Below are positions 8,646-16,109 of a DNA stretch of 64,000 nt, one piece after another. The stretch lies in contig CAYXMM010000003.1 in NCBI GenBank assembly GCA_964465945.1, positions 62,001 through 126,000 of the forward strand, read 5' to 3'. How positions within the stretch are numbered: the stretch's first letter is position 1; every line of letters starts with the position of its first letter. This DNA is from JAJRPT01 sp964465945 (GTDB lineage Bacteria > Bacteroidota > Ignavibacteria > Kapaibacteriales > UBA2268). The notes under the pieces were generated by a model that ran no database searches, was not told the DNA's origin, and saw only the letters and a program-made list of their open reading frames with translations. The position numbers and the translations under genes are program-made.

Positions 8646-9415
8646 AAAGATTAAGTATCTATGGACTATCAATATTGATACTCCTAAATTACGCGTTGGC
8701 TCAAAGCCAAACAAATACAGCAAATCTAATGCTATTAGGTAAGGAGCATGGCATTAACTGTATTGAATATCCAGTTTATCTGGATACAACAGGAATTGGA
8801 GATATAATCCTAAAAACTCCAGGTGAAGTTGGTGATATTCGCTACCACGAAGGAAGACTATATAGTAGAGGCATTTTTCAGTTTGATCGTAAAAAATATA
8901 ATAAAAACTATCAACTTATAAAAGATGAGTATAACAATAGTGATACTCTACTTGATTTAGAGGCAATTAATGAAGATTATGCTGAAATAAAATCAAAACT
9001 ATATAGCATATCCCAAAAATATGGTAAGTTTAAGGTTAAAAAGTCAGATGTAAGCAAGCAATTTAGCAATGTTATATTTGTGTTTGATGAAATAGTAAAC
9101 GCAGATAGCGTAGAAAGAGAGTTTAAAAATGTAAGCCCTGATTTTAATTGTACATTTAGATGCCGACCAGCATTTTGGCCGGAAAATTCAGTTTCAGTTG
9201 GAAACAATGATTTCTATGAAATCAAAGAAGCAACAATTTATTTTAAACATCTTGTAAAAGAAATTGTTTGTTACAATATCTTAGGTAACGAAGTAATGAG
9301 AAAATATAATTCAAATCTAATTACACTAAATAACTTTAATATAGGTGTATATTTTATAATGTACAATTACAATAATCAAACCTTTTACATAAAATTTAAT
9401 CGAGGTACTAAATGA
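8642..9415 (+). CDS. Secreted T9SS-type array protein, copy 5
   Basis: A 257-residue paralog of the MKRLS subtype. Its middle and sorting domain are nearly the same as copy 3 up to the GTK tail, but the short segment after SRGIF is different (QFDRKKYNKN instead of HFICTEFNKN), a clear block replacement. Signal peptide, Cys in CIEYP and FRCRPAF and the sorting domain are conserved. Start and stop overlap neighbours by 4 nt. Function unknown. Confidence 0.85.
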   Translation: MKRLSIYGLSILILLNYALAQSQTNTANLMLLGKEHGINCIEYPVYLDTTGIGDIILKTPGEVGDIRYHEGRLYSRGIFQFDRKKYNKNYQLIKDEYNNSDTLLDLEAINEDYAEIKSKLYSISQKYGKFKVKKSDVSKQFSNVIFVFDEIVNADSVEREFKNVSPDFNCTFRCRPAFWPENSVSVGNNDFYEIKEATIYFKHLVKEIVCYNILGNEVMRKYNSNLITLNNFNIGVYFIMYNYNNQTFYIKFNRGTK

Positions 9416-10185
9416 AAAGATTAAGTATCTATGGACTATCAATATTGATACTCCTAAATTACGCATTGGCACAGAGCCAAACAAATACAGCAAATCTAAT
9501 GCTATTAGGTAAAGAGCATGGTGTTCACTGTATTGAATACCCAGTTTATCTGGATACAACAGGAATTGGAGATATAATACTATCAGATCCACGGGCAACT
9601 CGAGATTCGCGGTACCAGGGAGGTAGATTATATAGTAGAGGCATTTTTCAGTTTGATTGTATAGAATTTAACAAAAACTATCAGCTTATAAAAAATGAAT
9701 ATAACAATAGTGATACTCTACTTGATTTAGAGGCAATTAATGACGATTATGCTGAAATAAAATCAAAACTTTATAGCATATCCCAAAAATATGGTAAGTT
9801 TAAGGTTAAAAAGTTAAATGTAAGTAAGCAATTTAGCAGTGTTATATTTGTGTTTGATGAAGTAGTGAACGCAGATAGCGTAGAAAAAGAGTTTAAAAAT
9901 GTAAACTCTGATTTTAATGCTGAATTTATGTGTCGTCCAGGATTTTTACCGGAAAATTCAGTCCCAGTTGGAAACAATGATTTCTACGAAATCAAAGAAG
10001 CAACAATTTATTTTAAACATCTTGTAAAAGAAATTGTTTGTTACAATATCTTAGGTAACGAAGTAATGAGAAAATATAATTCAAATCTAATTACACTAAA
10101 TAACTTGAATATAGGTGTATATTTCATAATGTACAATTACAACAATCAAACCTTTTACATAAAATTTAATCGAGGTATTAAATGA
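9412..10185 (+). CDS. Secreted T9SS-type array protein, copy 6
   Basis: A 257-residue paralog and the last complete copy. Its variable segment combines a PRATRDSRYQGG stretch resembling the PRAL types of copies 1, 2 and 4 with a QFDCIEFNKN stretch resembling copies 3 and 5. The middle carries private changes (KKLNVSKQFSSV, DEVVNAD, FNAEFMCRPGF). The tail is a hybrid: Leu and GIK as in copy 1, but Asn at the Asp248 position as in copy 2. Overlaps neighbours by 4 nt. Confidence 0.85.
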   Translation: MKRLSIYGLSILILLNYALAQSQTNTANLMLLGKEHGVHCIEYPVYLDTTGIGDIILSDPRATRDSRYQGGRLYSRGIFQFDCIEFNKNYQLIKNEYNNSDTLLDLEAINDDYAEIKSKLYSISQKYGKFKVKKLNVSKQFSSVIFVFDEVVNADSVEKEFKNVNSDFNAEFMCRPGFLPENSVPVGNNDFYEIKEATIYFKHLVKEIVCYNILGNEVMRKYNSNLITLNNLNIGVYFIMYNYNNQTFYIKFNRGIK

Positions 10186-10475
10186 AAAGATTAAGTATCT
10201 ATGGACTATCACTATTGATACTCCTAAATTACGCGTTGGCTCAAAGCCAAACAAATACAGCAAATCTAATGCTATTAGGTAAAGAGCATGGCATTAACTG
10301 TATTGAATATCCAGTTTATTTGGATACAACAGGAATTGGAGATAGAATACTAAAAACTCCAAGTGAAGTTGCTGATATTCGCTACCACGAAGGAAGACTA
10401 TATAGTAGAGGTATTTTTCGGTTTATTTGTAGAAAATTCAAGATAATCATTATAATTAAGTTCGTCATCATTTGA
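10182..10475 (+). pseudogene. Truncated array copy 7
   Basis: It begins like the other copies (signal peptide, HGINCIEYP block, ILKTPSEVADIRYHEG) and matches copy 4 through RFICRKF. Identity stops at base 10441. The remaining 11 codons run into unrelated DNA that is the antisense of a methyltransferase gene, giving an Ile-rich nonsense tail. About 60% of the protein, including the entire sorting domain, is missing, so the product would be exported to the periplasm but not sorted by T9SS, if it is made at all. Confidence 0.85.
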
Positions 10476-10667
10476 ATTATATTCTATTCCGACATTATAA
10501 GGAGGTGAAGTTACAATTAAATCTATAAACTCTGAATTAAAAATGTTTGGATTAAGGCAATCATCATTTAGTAATGTAATATTTTTAAACTTAAATATAT
10601 TCTCTGGCTCTTTCTCAAATGTGTGAGGTTGAGCATCAAAAATTTCTTTGTTAATTAATTCAAACAT
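10398..10667 (-). pseudogene. N-terminal remnant of a DNA amino-methyltransferase (SPPY type)
   Basis: The frame starts at 10667 and encodes about 75 residues that fit the N-terminus of an N6-adenine/N4-cytosine methyltransferase: a short lead, NITLLNDDCLN, then FIDLIVTSPPYNVGIEY, which contains the catalytic (S)PPY motif IV, and a YNDYLEF segment. Having motif IV near the N-terminus is usual for the beta-class enzymes, in which target-recognition and SAM-binding parts come later. Those parts are absent, because the frame runs into array copy 7 at about 10441 and stops at 10398. It lies 38 nt behind def on the same strand. It cannot be active. Confidence 0.8.
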
Positions 10668-10705
10668 ATTTGCAAATTATTTGTATTAAAGTTAGTAAAT
10701 TATTT

Positions 10706-11290
10706 TTAATATTCTTCTTCTTCTTCATCAATTCCTTTAATAAGAGTGTTAGTAGCGGAAATCATATCGTAGTGAGGGATAACTTTGTTTAACTCAATTT
10801 TTCTTAGCTTACTTTTTGCCAACGCACGTTTAAGTGGCGTAATTCTATCAAAAAACAGCACTGCATTCAAATGATCAACCTCATGTTGAATAATCCTTGC
10901 AAGTAAGCCACCAGTCGCTATTTTCTTTTGTTTCCCTTTTAAATCAATATATTCAACTTCGATTTCTGATGGTCTCATCACAATTTCATAATATTGTGGA
11001 ATACTTAAACAACCTTCTTTATAATCTGAAAGAGTATCCGAAAATGCAACAATTTTAGGGTTAATCATTGCAACAGGTTTGAAATCTGACTTTTCTGTTT
11101 TTGTATCGTCAACAATAATAATAGAACGTTTATTTCCTACTTGATTTGCTGCTAGCCCAATACCATCAGCATTATACATAGTTTCAATCATATTATTTGC
11201 AAAATCAATAAGACTTTGGTCTATTGTATCAACTTCTATAGTTTTTTCTCTTAAAATTGGATTATAACAATTATATATAGGTAATATCAT
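10706..11290 (-). CDS. def: Peptide deformylase
   Basis: A 194-residue cytosolic metalloenzyme that removes the formyl group from nascent N-terminal formyl-methionine. All three family motifs are present: GIGLAANQVG (residues 43-52), EGCLSIP (92-98, cysteine metal ligand) and QHEVDHL (135-141, two histidine ligands and the catalytic glutamate). The C-terminal extension rich in Glu is ordinary. The start is 1 nt after the stop of the carbonic-anhydrase-like gene, indicating one transcript. Confidence 0.96.
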   Translation of the reverse strand: MILPIYNCYNPILREKTIEVDTIDQSLIDFANNMIETMYNADGIGLAANQVGNKRSIIIVDDTKTEKSDFKPVAMINPKIVAFSDTLSDYKEGCLSIPQYYEIVMRPSEIEVEYIDLKGKQKKIATGGLLARIIQHEVDHLNAVLFFDRITPLKRALAKSKLRKIELNKVIPHYDMISATNTLIKGIDEEEEEY

Positions 11291-11291
11291 A

Positions 11292-11846
11292 TTAATTTAT
11301 AGGTTTAATGGATTTACGAAATTCATTAGAGTAATTCACATAATTTAATGGAGTTTTCTTAATCATCTCAATCTCCCTTTCATTCAAATCTCTAACAATT
11401 TTAGCAGGAACTCCTGCAACTAAAACACCCTCAGGGACAACAAAATTTTCTCTAACTAATGAGCCAGCTGCAACTAACGAAAAAGAATTTACCACTGAAT
11501 TATCAAGAACTTTCGCTCCAATTCCAACTAAGACATTGTCCTTTATTGTCGTACCATGCAACGTAACAGAATGAGCAATTGAAACATTACTACCTATATT
11601 TAAAGCATGTTTTCCATTAGTAACGTGAAGCATACACATATCTTGAATATTAGTATTATTACCAATTTTAATATAATGTACATCACCACGAATAACTGAA
11701 TTAAACCAAATTGAACAGTTTTCTCCAATCTCAACATCACCAATTATCTTCACGCCATCACATAAAAAAACTGATTTATGTATTTTAGGACATATCCCCT
11801 TATAAGAATATAGTTTAGCACTATTTCCGTCTTCAATATAATTCAT
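11292..11846 (-). CDS. Gamma-class carbonic anhydrase family hexapeptide protein
   Basis: A 184-residue left-handed beta-helix protein with successive hexapeptide repeats ([LIV]-G-x4), of the YrdA/PaaY/gamma carbonic anhydrase group. The three putative zinc-binding histidines are in LHVTNG (His74), IAHSVTLHG (His92 and His97). A C-terminal helix begins at VPAKIVRDL. Members are trimeric; some are real carbonic anhydrases and others have unknown activity, so hydration of CO2 is only a family-level suggestion. First gene of an operon with def. Confidence 0.88.
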   Translation of the reverse strand: MNYIEDGNSAKLYSYKGICPKIHKSVFLCDGVKIIGDVEIGENCSIWFNSVIRGDVHYIKIGNNTNIQDMCMLHVTNGKHALNIGSNVSIAHSVTLHGTTIKDNVLVGIGAKVLDNSVVNSFSLVAAGSLVRENFVVPEGVLVAGVPAKIVRDLNEREIEMIKKTPLNYVNYSNEFRKSIKPIN

Positions 11847-11965
11847 TATTATGTTATTATTTATTAAAAATTTTGTAAATTCGCTTATTATTTCAATAAA
11901 ATTAAGATAAATACTATAAGCAAAGCTATACTAAATACAAAATTAAGAAAAAAATTTAGATTGAT

Positions 11966-12649
11966 ATGACAGAAGAAAATTTTGATATTGACGATTTGTA
12001 TGATGAAACAAACACCTATACTGGTAAAGATCAAGATACAAAAACCGATGAAGCTAAAGTTAATTATGAACCCTTAGATAGTTCATTAAATTTATCTAAT
12101 GAAGCTAAAGTTAATTATGAACCCTTAGATAGTTCATTAAATTTATCTAATTTTGATTTAGATGACGATGATTTCGACGAGGTAGAAGAGGATAATGCAA
12201 TGGCAGAGCCAATGGAAAGTTATCCTGTACTTGTTATTGATGATGATAGATGGATTCAAAGAATATTTAATCAATATTTAAAAAATTGGGGTTTTGAGCA
12301 TATTAATGCTTCAAATTCTTATGAAGGTTTAGATTTAGCAATCAAGCACAAGCCATTATTAATATTTTTAGATATAATAATGCCAGATGTAACAGGTGAT
12401 ATTACTTTAAAATTTATAAGAGGCATTGAAAGCATAAGTAGTATCCCAGTTGTAGTTATTTCTGGAAATCTGAATAAAGATGTATTAAAATCTACTTATA
12501 AAGATGGAGCAACTGGCTTTGTTTCTAAACCATTTACAAAAGAAATTTTATACGAAAAAATAAAAGAAGTCTTAGACCCAAAAATCTATAACCGAATGGT
12601 TAACGATGGTAAGATAGACCCTAAATTACTAAAATCCAATAAAATATAA
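11966..12649 (+). CDS. Response regulator receiver protein with duplicated linker
   Basis: A 227-residue protein with an acidic N-terminal region of about 85 residues and a CheY-like receiver domain (residues 87-205). Acidic pocket Asp92-94, phosphoacceptor Asp136 (FLDIIMPD), Ser166 and Lys188 (SKPF) are all present, so it should be phosphorylatable. There is no output domain, so it probably works through protein contacts. The N-terminal part holds an exact 17-residue tandem duplication (a 51-bp repeat). No kinase is adjacent. It ends 13 nt before yicC and may be cotranscribed with it. Confidence 0.85.
   Translation: MTEENFDIDDLYDETNTYTGKDQDTKTDEAKVNYEPLDSSLNLSNEAKVNYEPLDSSLNLSNFDLDDDDFDEVEEDNAMAEPMESYPVLVIDDDRWIQRIFNQYLKNWGFEHINASNSYEGLDLAIKHKPLLIFLDIIMPDVTGDITLKFIRGIESISSIPVVVISGNLNKDVLKSTYKDGATGFVSKPFTKEILYEKIKEVLDPKIYNRMVNDGKIDPKLLKSNKI
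12050..12151 (+). repeat. Exact 51-bp tandem duplication inside the response regulator
   Basis: Bases 12050-12100 and 12101-12151 are identical and in frame, each encoding EAKVNYEPLDSSLNLSN. No silent differences are seen, so the duplication is recent or maintained by slippage. Confidence 0.93.
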
Positions 12650-12662
12650 TTATTGAGGAATA

Positions 12663-13541
12663 ATGATTAAAAGTATGACTGGCTTCAGCAAAGTAGAGAA
12701 GTCAAATAATAATTTGAATTTTTCTATTGAACTTAAAAGTTTAAATGGAAAAAATCTTGAATTAAATTTTAGAATGCCTAAATATTTGAATGAGAAAGAA
12801 ATAGAACTAAGAGAAATTTTTAGAAAAAAAATATTCAGAGGCACTGTTTCAATTTATATCAACATCGAAAATAAAATAAAAACGCAAACATTTTCTTTTA
12901 ATAATGAAATTGCAAACACAATTTACACCGAACTTCAAAACACTCGTAAAGAATTAAAAATTAAAGATGCAATTAAAATTGAACACATTCTAAAATATTC
13001 AGATTTATTTATTGAAAACTCTTCAATAAATGAAATCACTAATGAAGATTGGGCGTTCATCAAAGATTGTGTTTACGCAGCGATCGAAGAAATGGACTTG
13101 ATGAGAAGAAAAGAAGGTGGGAATATTTCTAATGATTTAACTCGTCGATTAAAACAATTCAGTGACCAAGTTAAAGAAATTGAAAAATTAGGTATTGAAA
13201 GAATACCAGAAGAACAAGAAAGATATAAAGAAAAAATCGCTAAAATGTTTGAAAACGATGAAATTGACGAACAACGCCTACAAACCGAAATAGTACTGAT
13301 GGCTGATAAATTAGACATATCAGAAGAATGCGTAAGATTACAATCCCACTTAAAACTTTTCGATGAATATATGAAAGATAAATCACCATCCGGGCGAAAA
13401 CTAAACTTCTTAATGCAAGAAATTCATCGTGAAGTTAATACAATTGGCTCTAAATCATCTTACACTAAAATATCACATAAAGTTGTGAATCTAAAAGAAG
13501 ATATAGAGAGAATAAGAGAACAAGTTCAGAATATTGAGTAA
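12663..13541 (+). CDS. yicC: YicC family endoribonuclease
   Basis: A 292-residue protein with both hallmark ends of the YicC/YloC family: the N-terminal MIKSMTGFSKVE and ELKSLNGKNLE motifs, and the C-terminal GRKLNFLMQEIHREVNTIGSKS signature followed by VVNLKEDIERIREQVQN. The family comprises metal-dependent endoribonucleases involved in RNA turnover. A coiled central region is expected. Start at 12663 with a GAGGA ribosome site, length as expected (about 290). Confidence 0.94.
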   Translation: MIKSMTGFSKVEKSNNNLNFSIELKSLNGKNLELNFRMPKYLNEKEIELREIFRKKIFRGTVSIYINIENKIKTQTFSFNNEIANTIYTELQNTRKELKIKDAIKIEHILKYSDLFIENSSINEITNEDWAFIKDCVYAAIEEMDLMRRKEGGNISNDLTRRLKQFSDQVKEIEKLGIERIPEEQERYKEKIAKMFENDEIDEQRLQTEIVLMADKLDISEECVRLQSHLKLFDEYMKDKSPSGRKLNFLMQEIHREVNTIGSKSSYTKISHKVVNLKEDIERIREQVQNIE

Positions 13542-13610
13542 TAAATCAAAATCTTATTTATAATTTCATTTGATTTTAAACGTCAATAACTAAAAAAAAG
13601 GAAATTTAAA

Positions 13611-13874
13611 ATGCCTACTTATGTTTATAAAGTGAAAAATTCTAATCAAACTTTTGAGTACAAACAATCAATAAACGACAAACCATTAGAATTTTTACCT
13701 AAAGATATTGAAGGTTATGACGAAACTAATCCAAAAGAAGTCGAAAGAATTTTAACTCCTAATGTTAATTTCTTATTCCATGGCTCTGGATTTTATGAGA
13801 CTGATTATAAAAAAAGCGAAAAGAAAGTAGATTCAAGTTGTAGCACAAATTCTTGTGCTTGCTCTACGAATTAA
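13611..13874 (+). CDS. FmdB-like small protein lacking the zinc-ribbon cysteines
   Basis: An 87-residue protein whose start (MPTYVYKV, then FEYKQSIND) and its GSGFYETDYKK end match the FmdB putative regulatory protein family. Normal FmdB proteins have two CxxC pairs after the MPTYxY start and in the middle. Here those positions read KVKNSN and PKDIEG, so the zinc ribbon is lost. Five residues from the C-terminus lies a separate Cys cluster (SSCSTNSCACSTN) typical of the family's tail but not a zinc ribbon. A GG-containing AAAAGGAAA ribosome site precedes it. Function unknown. Confidence 0.72.
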   Translation: MPTYVYKVKNSNQTFEYKQSINDKPLEFLPKDIEGYDETNPKEVERILTPNVNFLFHGSGFYETDYKKSEKKVDSSCSTNSCACSTN

Positions 13875-13908
13875 AAAAAAAGAGGTCAATTGACCTCTTT
13901 TTTATTTA
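13874..13908. terminator. Bidirectional rho-independent terminator
   Basis: A perfect palindrome with arms GAGGTCAA/TTGACCTC, flanked by A-run and T-run, lies between the convergent FmdB-like and pentapeptide lipoprotein genes and can serve both strands. Confidence 0.85.
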
Positions 13909-15107
13909 ATTTCACTTGAACTCTCAGTGGAACTTGGACTACATAACGTTTTATCATCTACACGTAAACTATCAAAATTAGCACTCACGCGAGAAGTTAA
14001 GCAAAAATCTGCACCATAAGCATAAACAGAGTCAAACCTAATATAATCCAACCTACTGCCTGTAAACTTCACATAATTAAAGGAACTGCTATTAAATATT
14101 CCATAAGTAAGGTCAGTATCTATAAACTTTGAACTATCAGCTAATGAAGAATCAGCAACAGTCCCAATAAAAAATGAATTTTTAAATTCCGCATTCTTAA
14201 ATGTTGAACTTGCCAAAATACATGACTCGAAATTCACATACCTTCCATAAGAGTTATTCAAATTAACTCTATATAATCTTGAAAAATAAAAATCTACATT
14301 ATTCATATCATAGGTGTTACTCAAATCCGAGCTATCTAAATTGCAATATCTAAATTTTGCAGAGTTTAAATTCGTATGACCCCAAAGAAAATCTTTTGTA
14401 TTGTTTTCAATAAATGAAGAAAACTTAGTATTATTTAATATAGAATGTGAGAAGTCACTATTTCTCAAATCCGAACCTCTAAAACTAACATTTGATAAAT
14501 ATTGATAATCCATTATACCACTTTCTGCGCTTTTTAAATCACAATACTCACATTTACCTATTGAAATTAATTGATACACATCTCGTTTTAAATAATTCTT
14601 AGTTAATATTTCATTTGCAAAAGTATTCAAATACATATTATCCGGCTGAATAAATACAGGTACTAAACTCGAATCAGGAGAAACCCACTCAACAGGGTTG
14701 ATAATTTGTAATCGATAATTTCCGGCAACCAATGCACCTTTAAATTGCATATTACTTTCATTCAATTCAAAAACTAACTCACCGCTCTCCTTTAAAAACT
14801 TCACAGATGCTAAGTGTCCATTTAGTTCCAACCTATAATTAAACTCATAATCCTCTGGAATATTAATCTTCACTTCATCAACTCCTGACGTCCCAGTATC
14901 ATAATTCCAACCAAAACAAAACTGTAAATCTTGATTAATATACTCAAGTTGCAAAGAAACAACCTGACCTGGAGCAACAACCTTGTCTTTCTTTGCAATT
15001 TCTTGCTCCGAAGTCGCCTTCCTCTTGTCATAAATATTATCAGGCAATTTCTCATCGTTACAAGAAATTAGAAAAATCAATGATATTAACAATAAAATGT
15101 ATTTCAT
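13902..15107 (-). CDS. Pentapeptide-repeat lipoprotein
   Basis: A 401-residue protein with a lipoprotein signal (lipobox LISC, Cys16). Residues 40-165 form a beta-rich domain of unknown type. From about residue 185 to 380 it carries irregular pentapeptide-like repeats of the A(D/N)LXX class (NVSFRGSDLRNSDFSHS, NLNSAKFRYCNLDSSDLSN), which should fold into a right-handed quadrilateral beta-helix. A KCEYCDL segment precedes the repeats. Pentapeptide repeats fused to a lipid anchor suggest a surface or periplasmic binding role; nothing more can be said. It follows dut by 8 nt. Confidence 0.8.
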   Translation of the reverse strand: MKYILLLISLIFLISCNDEKLPDNIYDKRKATSEQEIAKKDKVVAPGQVVSLQLEYINQDLQFCFGWNYDTGTSGVDEVKINIPEDYEFNYRLELNGHLASVKFLKESGELVFELNESNMQFKGALVAGNYRLQIINPVEWVSPDSSLVPVFIQPDNMYLNTFANEILTKNYLKRDVYQLISIGKCEYCDLKSAESGIMDYQYLSNVSFRGSDLRNSDFSHSILNNTKFSSFIENNTKDFLWGHTNLNSAKFRYCNLDSSDLSNTYDMNNVDFYFSRLYRVNLNNSYGRYVNFESCILASSTFKNAEFKNSFFIGTVADSSLADSSKFIDTDLTYGIFNSSSFNYVKFTGSRLDYIRFDSVYAYGADFCLTSRVSANFDSLRVDDKTLCSPSSTESSSEIK

Positions 15108-15115
15108 TTTTATCC

Positions 15116-15571
15116 TTACTTAATTCCAGTAGAACCAAAACCGCCTATTCCACGCTCACTTTCTTCCAACTCATTAGCAAGCTTCCATTGAACAAATTCG
15201 TGCTTCGCTATTACTAACTGAGCAATTCTCTCGCCACTTTTTACAATAAACTCTTCTTTAGAAAAATTAGCTAGAATCACTTTAATTTCGCCACGATAAT
15301 CACTATCAATCGTTCCAGGCGAATTTAAACAAAAAACCCCATTCTTTAAAGCAAGACCACTTCGGCTTCTAACTTGGCACTCGAAACCCTTTGGCAACTC
15401 AATCGACAAATTAGTAGGAACAAGAACAATACCACCAGCAGGAATCACTATATCTTCAACCAACGTAGCACAAATATCCATTCCAGCTGAACCCTCTGTT
15501 TTATAAGAAGGCAAAGGAATATCTAAGAAATCATTAGAAAGACGTTTAATTTTCACTTCAAGAAGAGCCAT
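15116..15571 (-). CDS. dut: dUTP diphosphatase
   Basis: A 151-residue trimeric dUTPase that hydrolyses dUTP to dUMP and pyrophosphate, keeping uracil out of DNA and feeding thymidylate synthesis. All five motifs are visible in order: SAGMDICA, RSRSGLALKNG, GTIDSDYRGEI, GERIAQLV and RGIGGFGSTG. The start at 15571 (MALLEVKIKRL) is preferred to the longer reading at 15622, because the extra 17 residues are hydrophobic and have no counterpart in the family. Confidence 0.95.
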   Translation of the reverse strand: MALLEVKIKRLSNDFLDIPLPSYKTEGSAGMDICATLVEDIVIPAGGIVLVPTNLSIELPKGFECQVRSRSGLALKNGVFCLNSPGTIDSDYRGEIKVILANFSKEEFIVKSGERIAQLVIAKHEFVQWKLANELEESERGIGGFGSTGIK

Positions 15572-15671
15572 AAACCCAATAAAAAATAAATTTACAATCA
15601 ACAAATTTAAGAAAAAATTCAATAAATTGCGAAATAAATAAATATGATTTTATAATTCAAAGAAAATTTGA

Positions 15672-15679
15672 TAATTTTG
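15672..15679 (+). promoter_or_regulatory. Candidate -7 element of tRNA-Arg
   Basis: TAATTTTG lies 11 nt before the first base of the tRNA. A clear -33 TTG at the usual distance is not seen. Confidence 0.35.
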
Positions 15680-15690
15680 CAAACTTAAAT

Positions 15691-15764
15691 GCACCCGTAG
15701 CTCAACTGGATAGAGCATCTGACTACGGATCAGAAGGTTTGGGGTTCGAATCCCTTCGGGTGTA
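15691..15764 (+). tRNA. tRNA-Arg (anticodon ACG)
   Basis: A full cloverleaf can be drawn: acceptor GCACCCG/CGGGTGT, D arm with AGCTCAACTGGATAGAGC, anticodon loop CTACGGA with ACG at 15725-15727, and T arm with GGTTCGAATC. The wobble A would be converted to inosine to read CGN codons. CCA is not encoded. Confidence 0.95.
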
Positions 15765-16109
15765 CTTGTTAAAAACACTTACTAATCAGTTCATCAAATC
15801 ATTTTTTTAACAAAGTCGATTTAGTTAAATCAAATTTAACATTAGTAAAGACTTAGTTGTCATATTGAGGGTAGCGAAATACCCAGTAAAAATATTTAAA
15901 ATCGAAGATTTTTCCAATGTTTAAATAGGAATTTTTAAGAACACATTGATTATAATAGAAGACACTAAACCACCGAAATATGTCTATACTACTTAACAAT
16001 GGGTTTCAACCCATTGTTAAATTTTATAAATACAATCCGAAGGATTTACGCTTTCATTTAAAAGTGAAGAAATCGGAAAATTTCAATAGGATAAACGGAA
16101 AAGACTAAG
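15765..16109. other. Non-coding gap with a palindrome and a degenerate dispersed repeat
   Basis: No gene is seen in these 345 bases. They hold a motif at 15859-15880 resembling the GTCATTTTGAG(C)G-AGCGAA family found again at 62403-62422 in inverted orientation, and a strong palindrome at 15993-16020. Confidence 0.55.
15993..16020. repeat. Palindromic intergenic hairpin
   Basis: Arms TTAACAATGGGT and ACCCATTGTTAA around a TTCA loop make a 12-bp perfect stem. No T-run follows, so it is more likely a mobile or REP-like palindromic unit than a terminator. Confidence 0.7.

Noticed and set aside
5529..10475. Possible CRISPR-like or satellite repeat
   Set aside because: The repeat units are 770-782 bp protein-coding genes with intact frames, signal peptides and stops, not short repeats with spacers.
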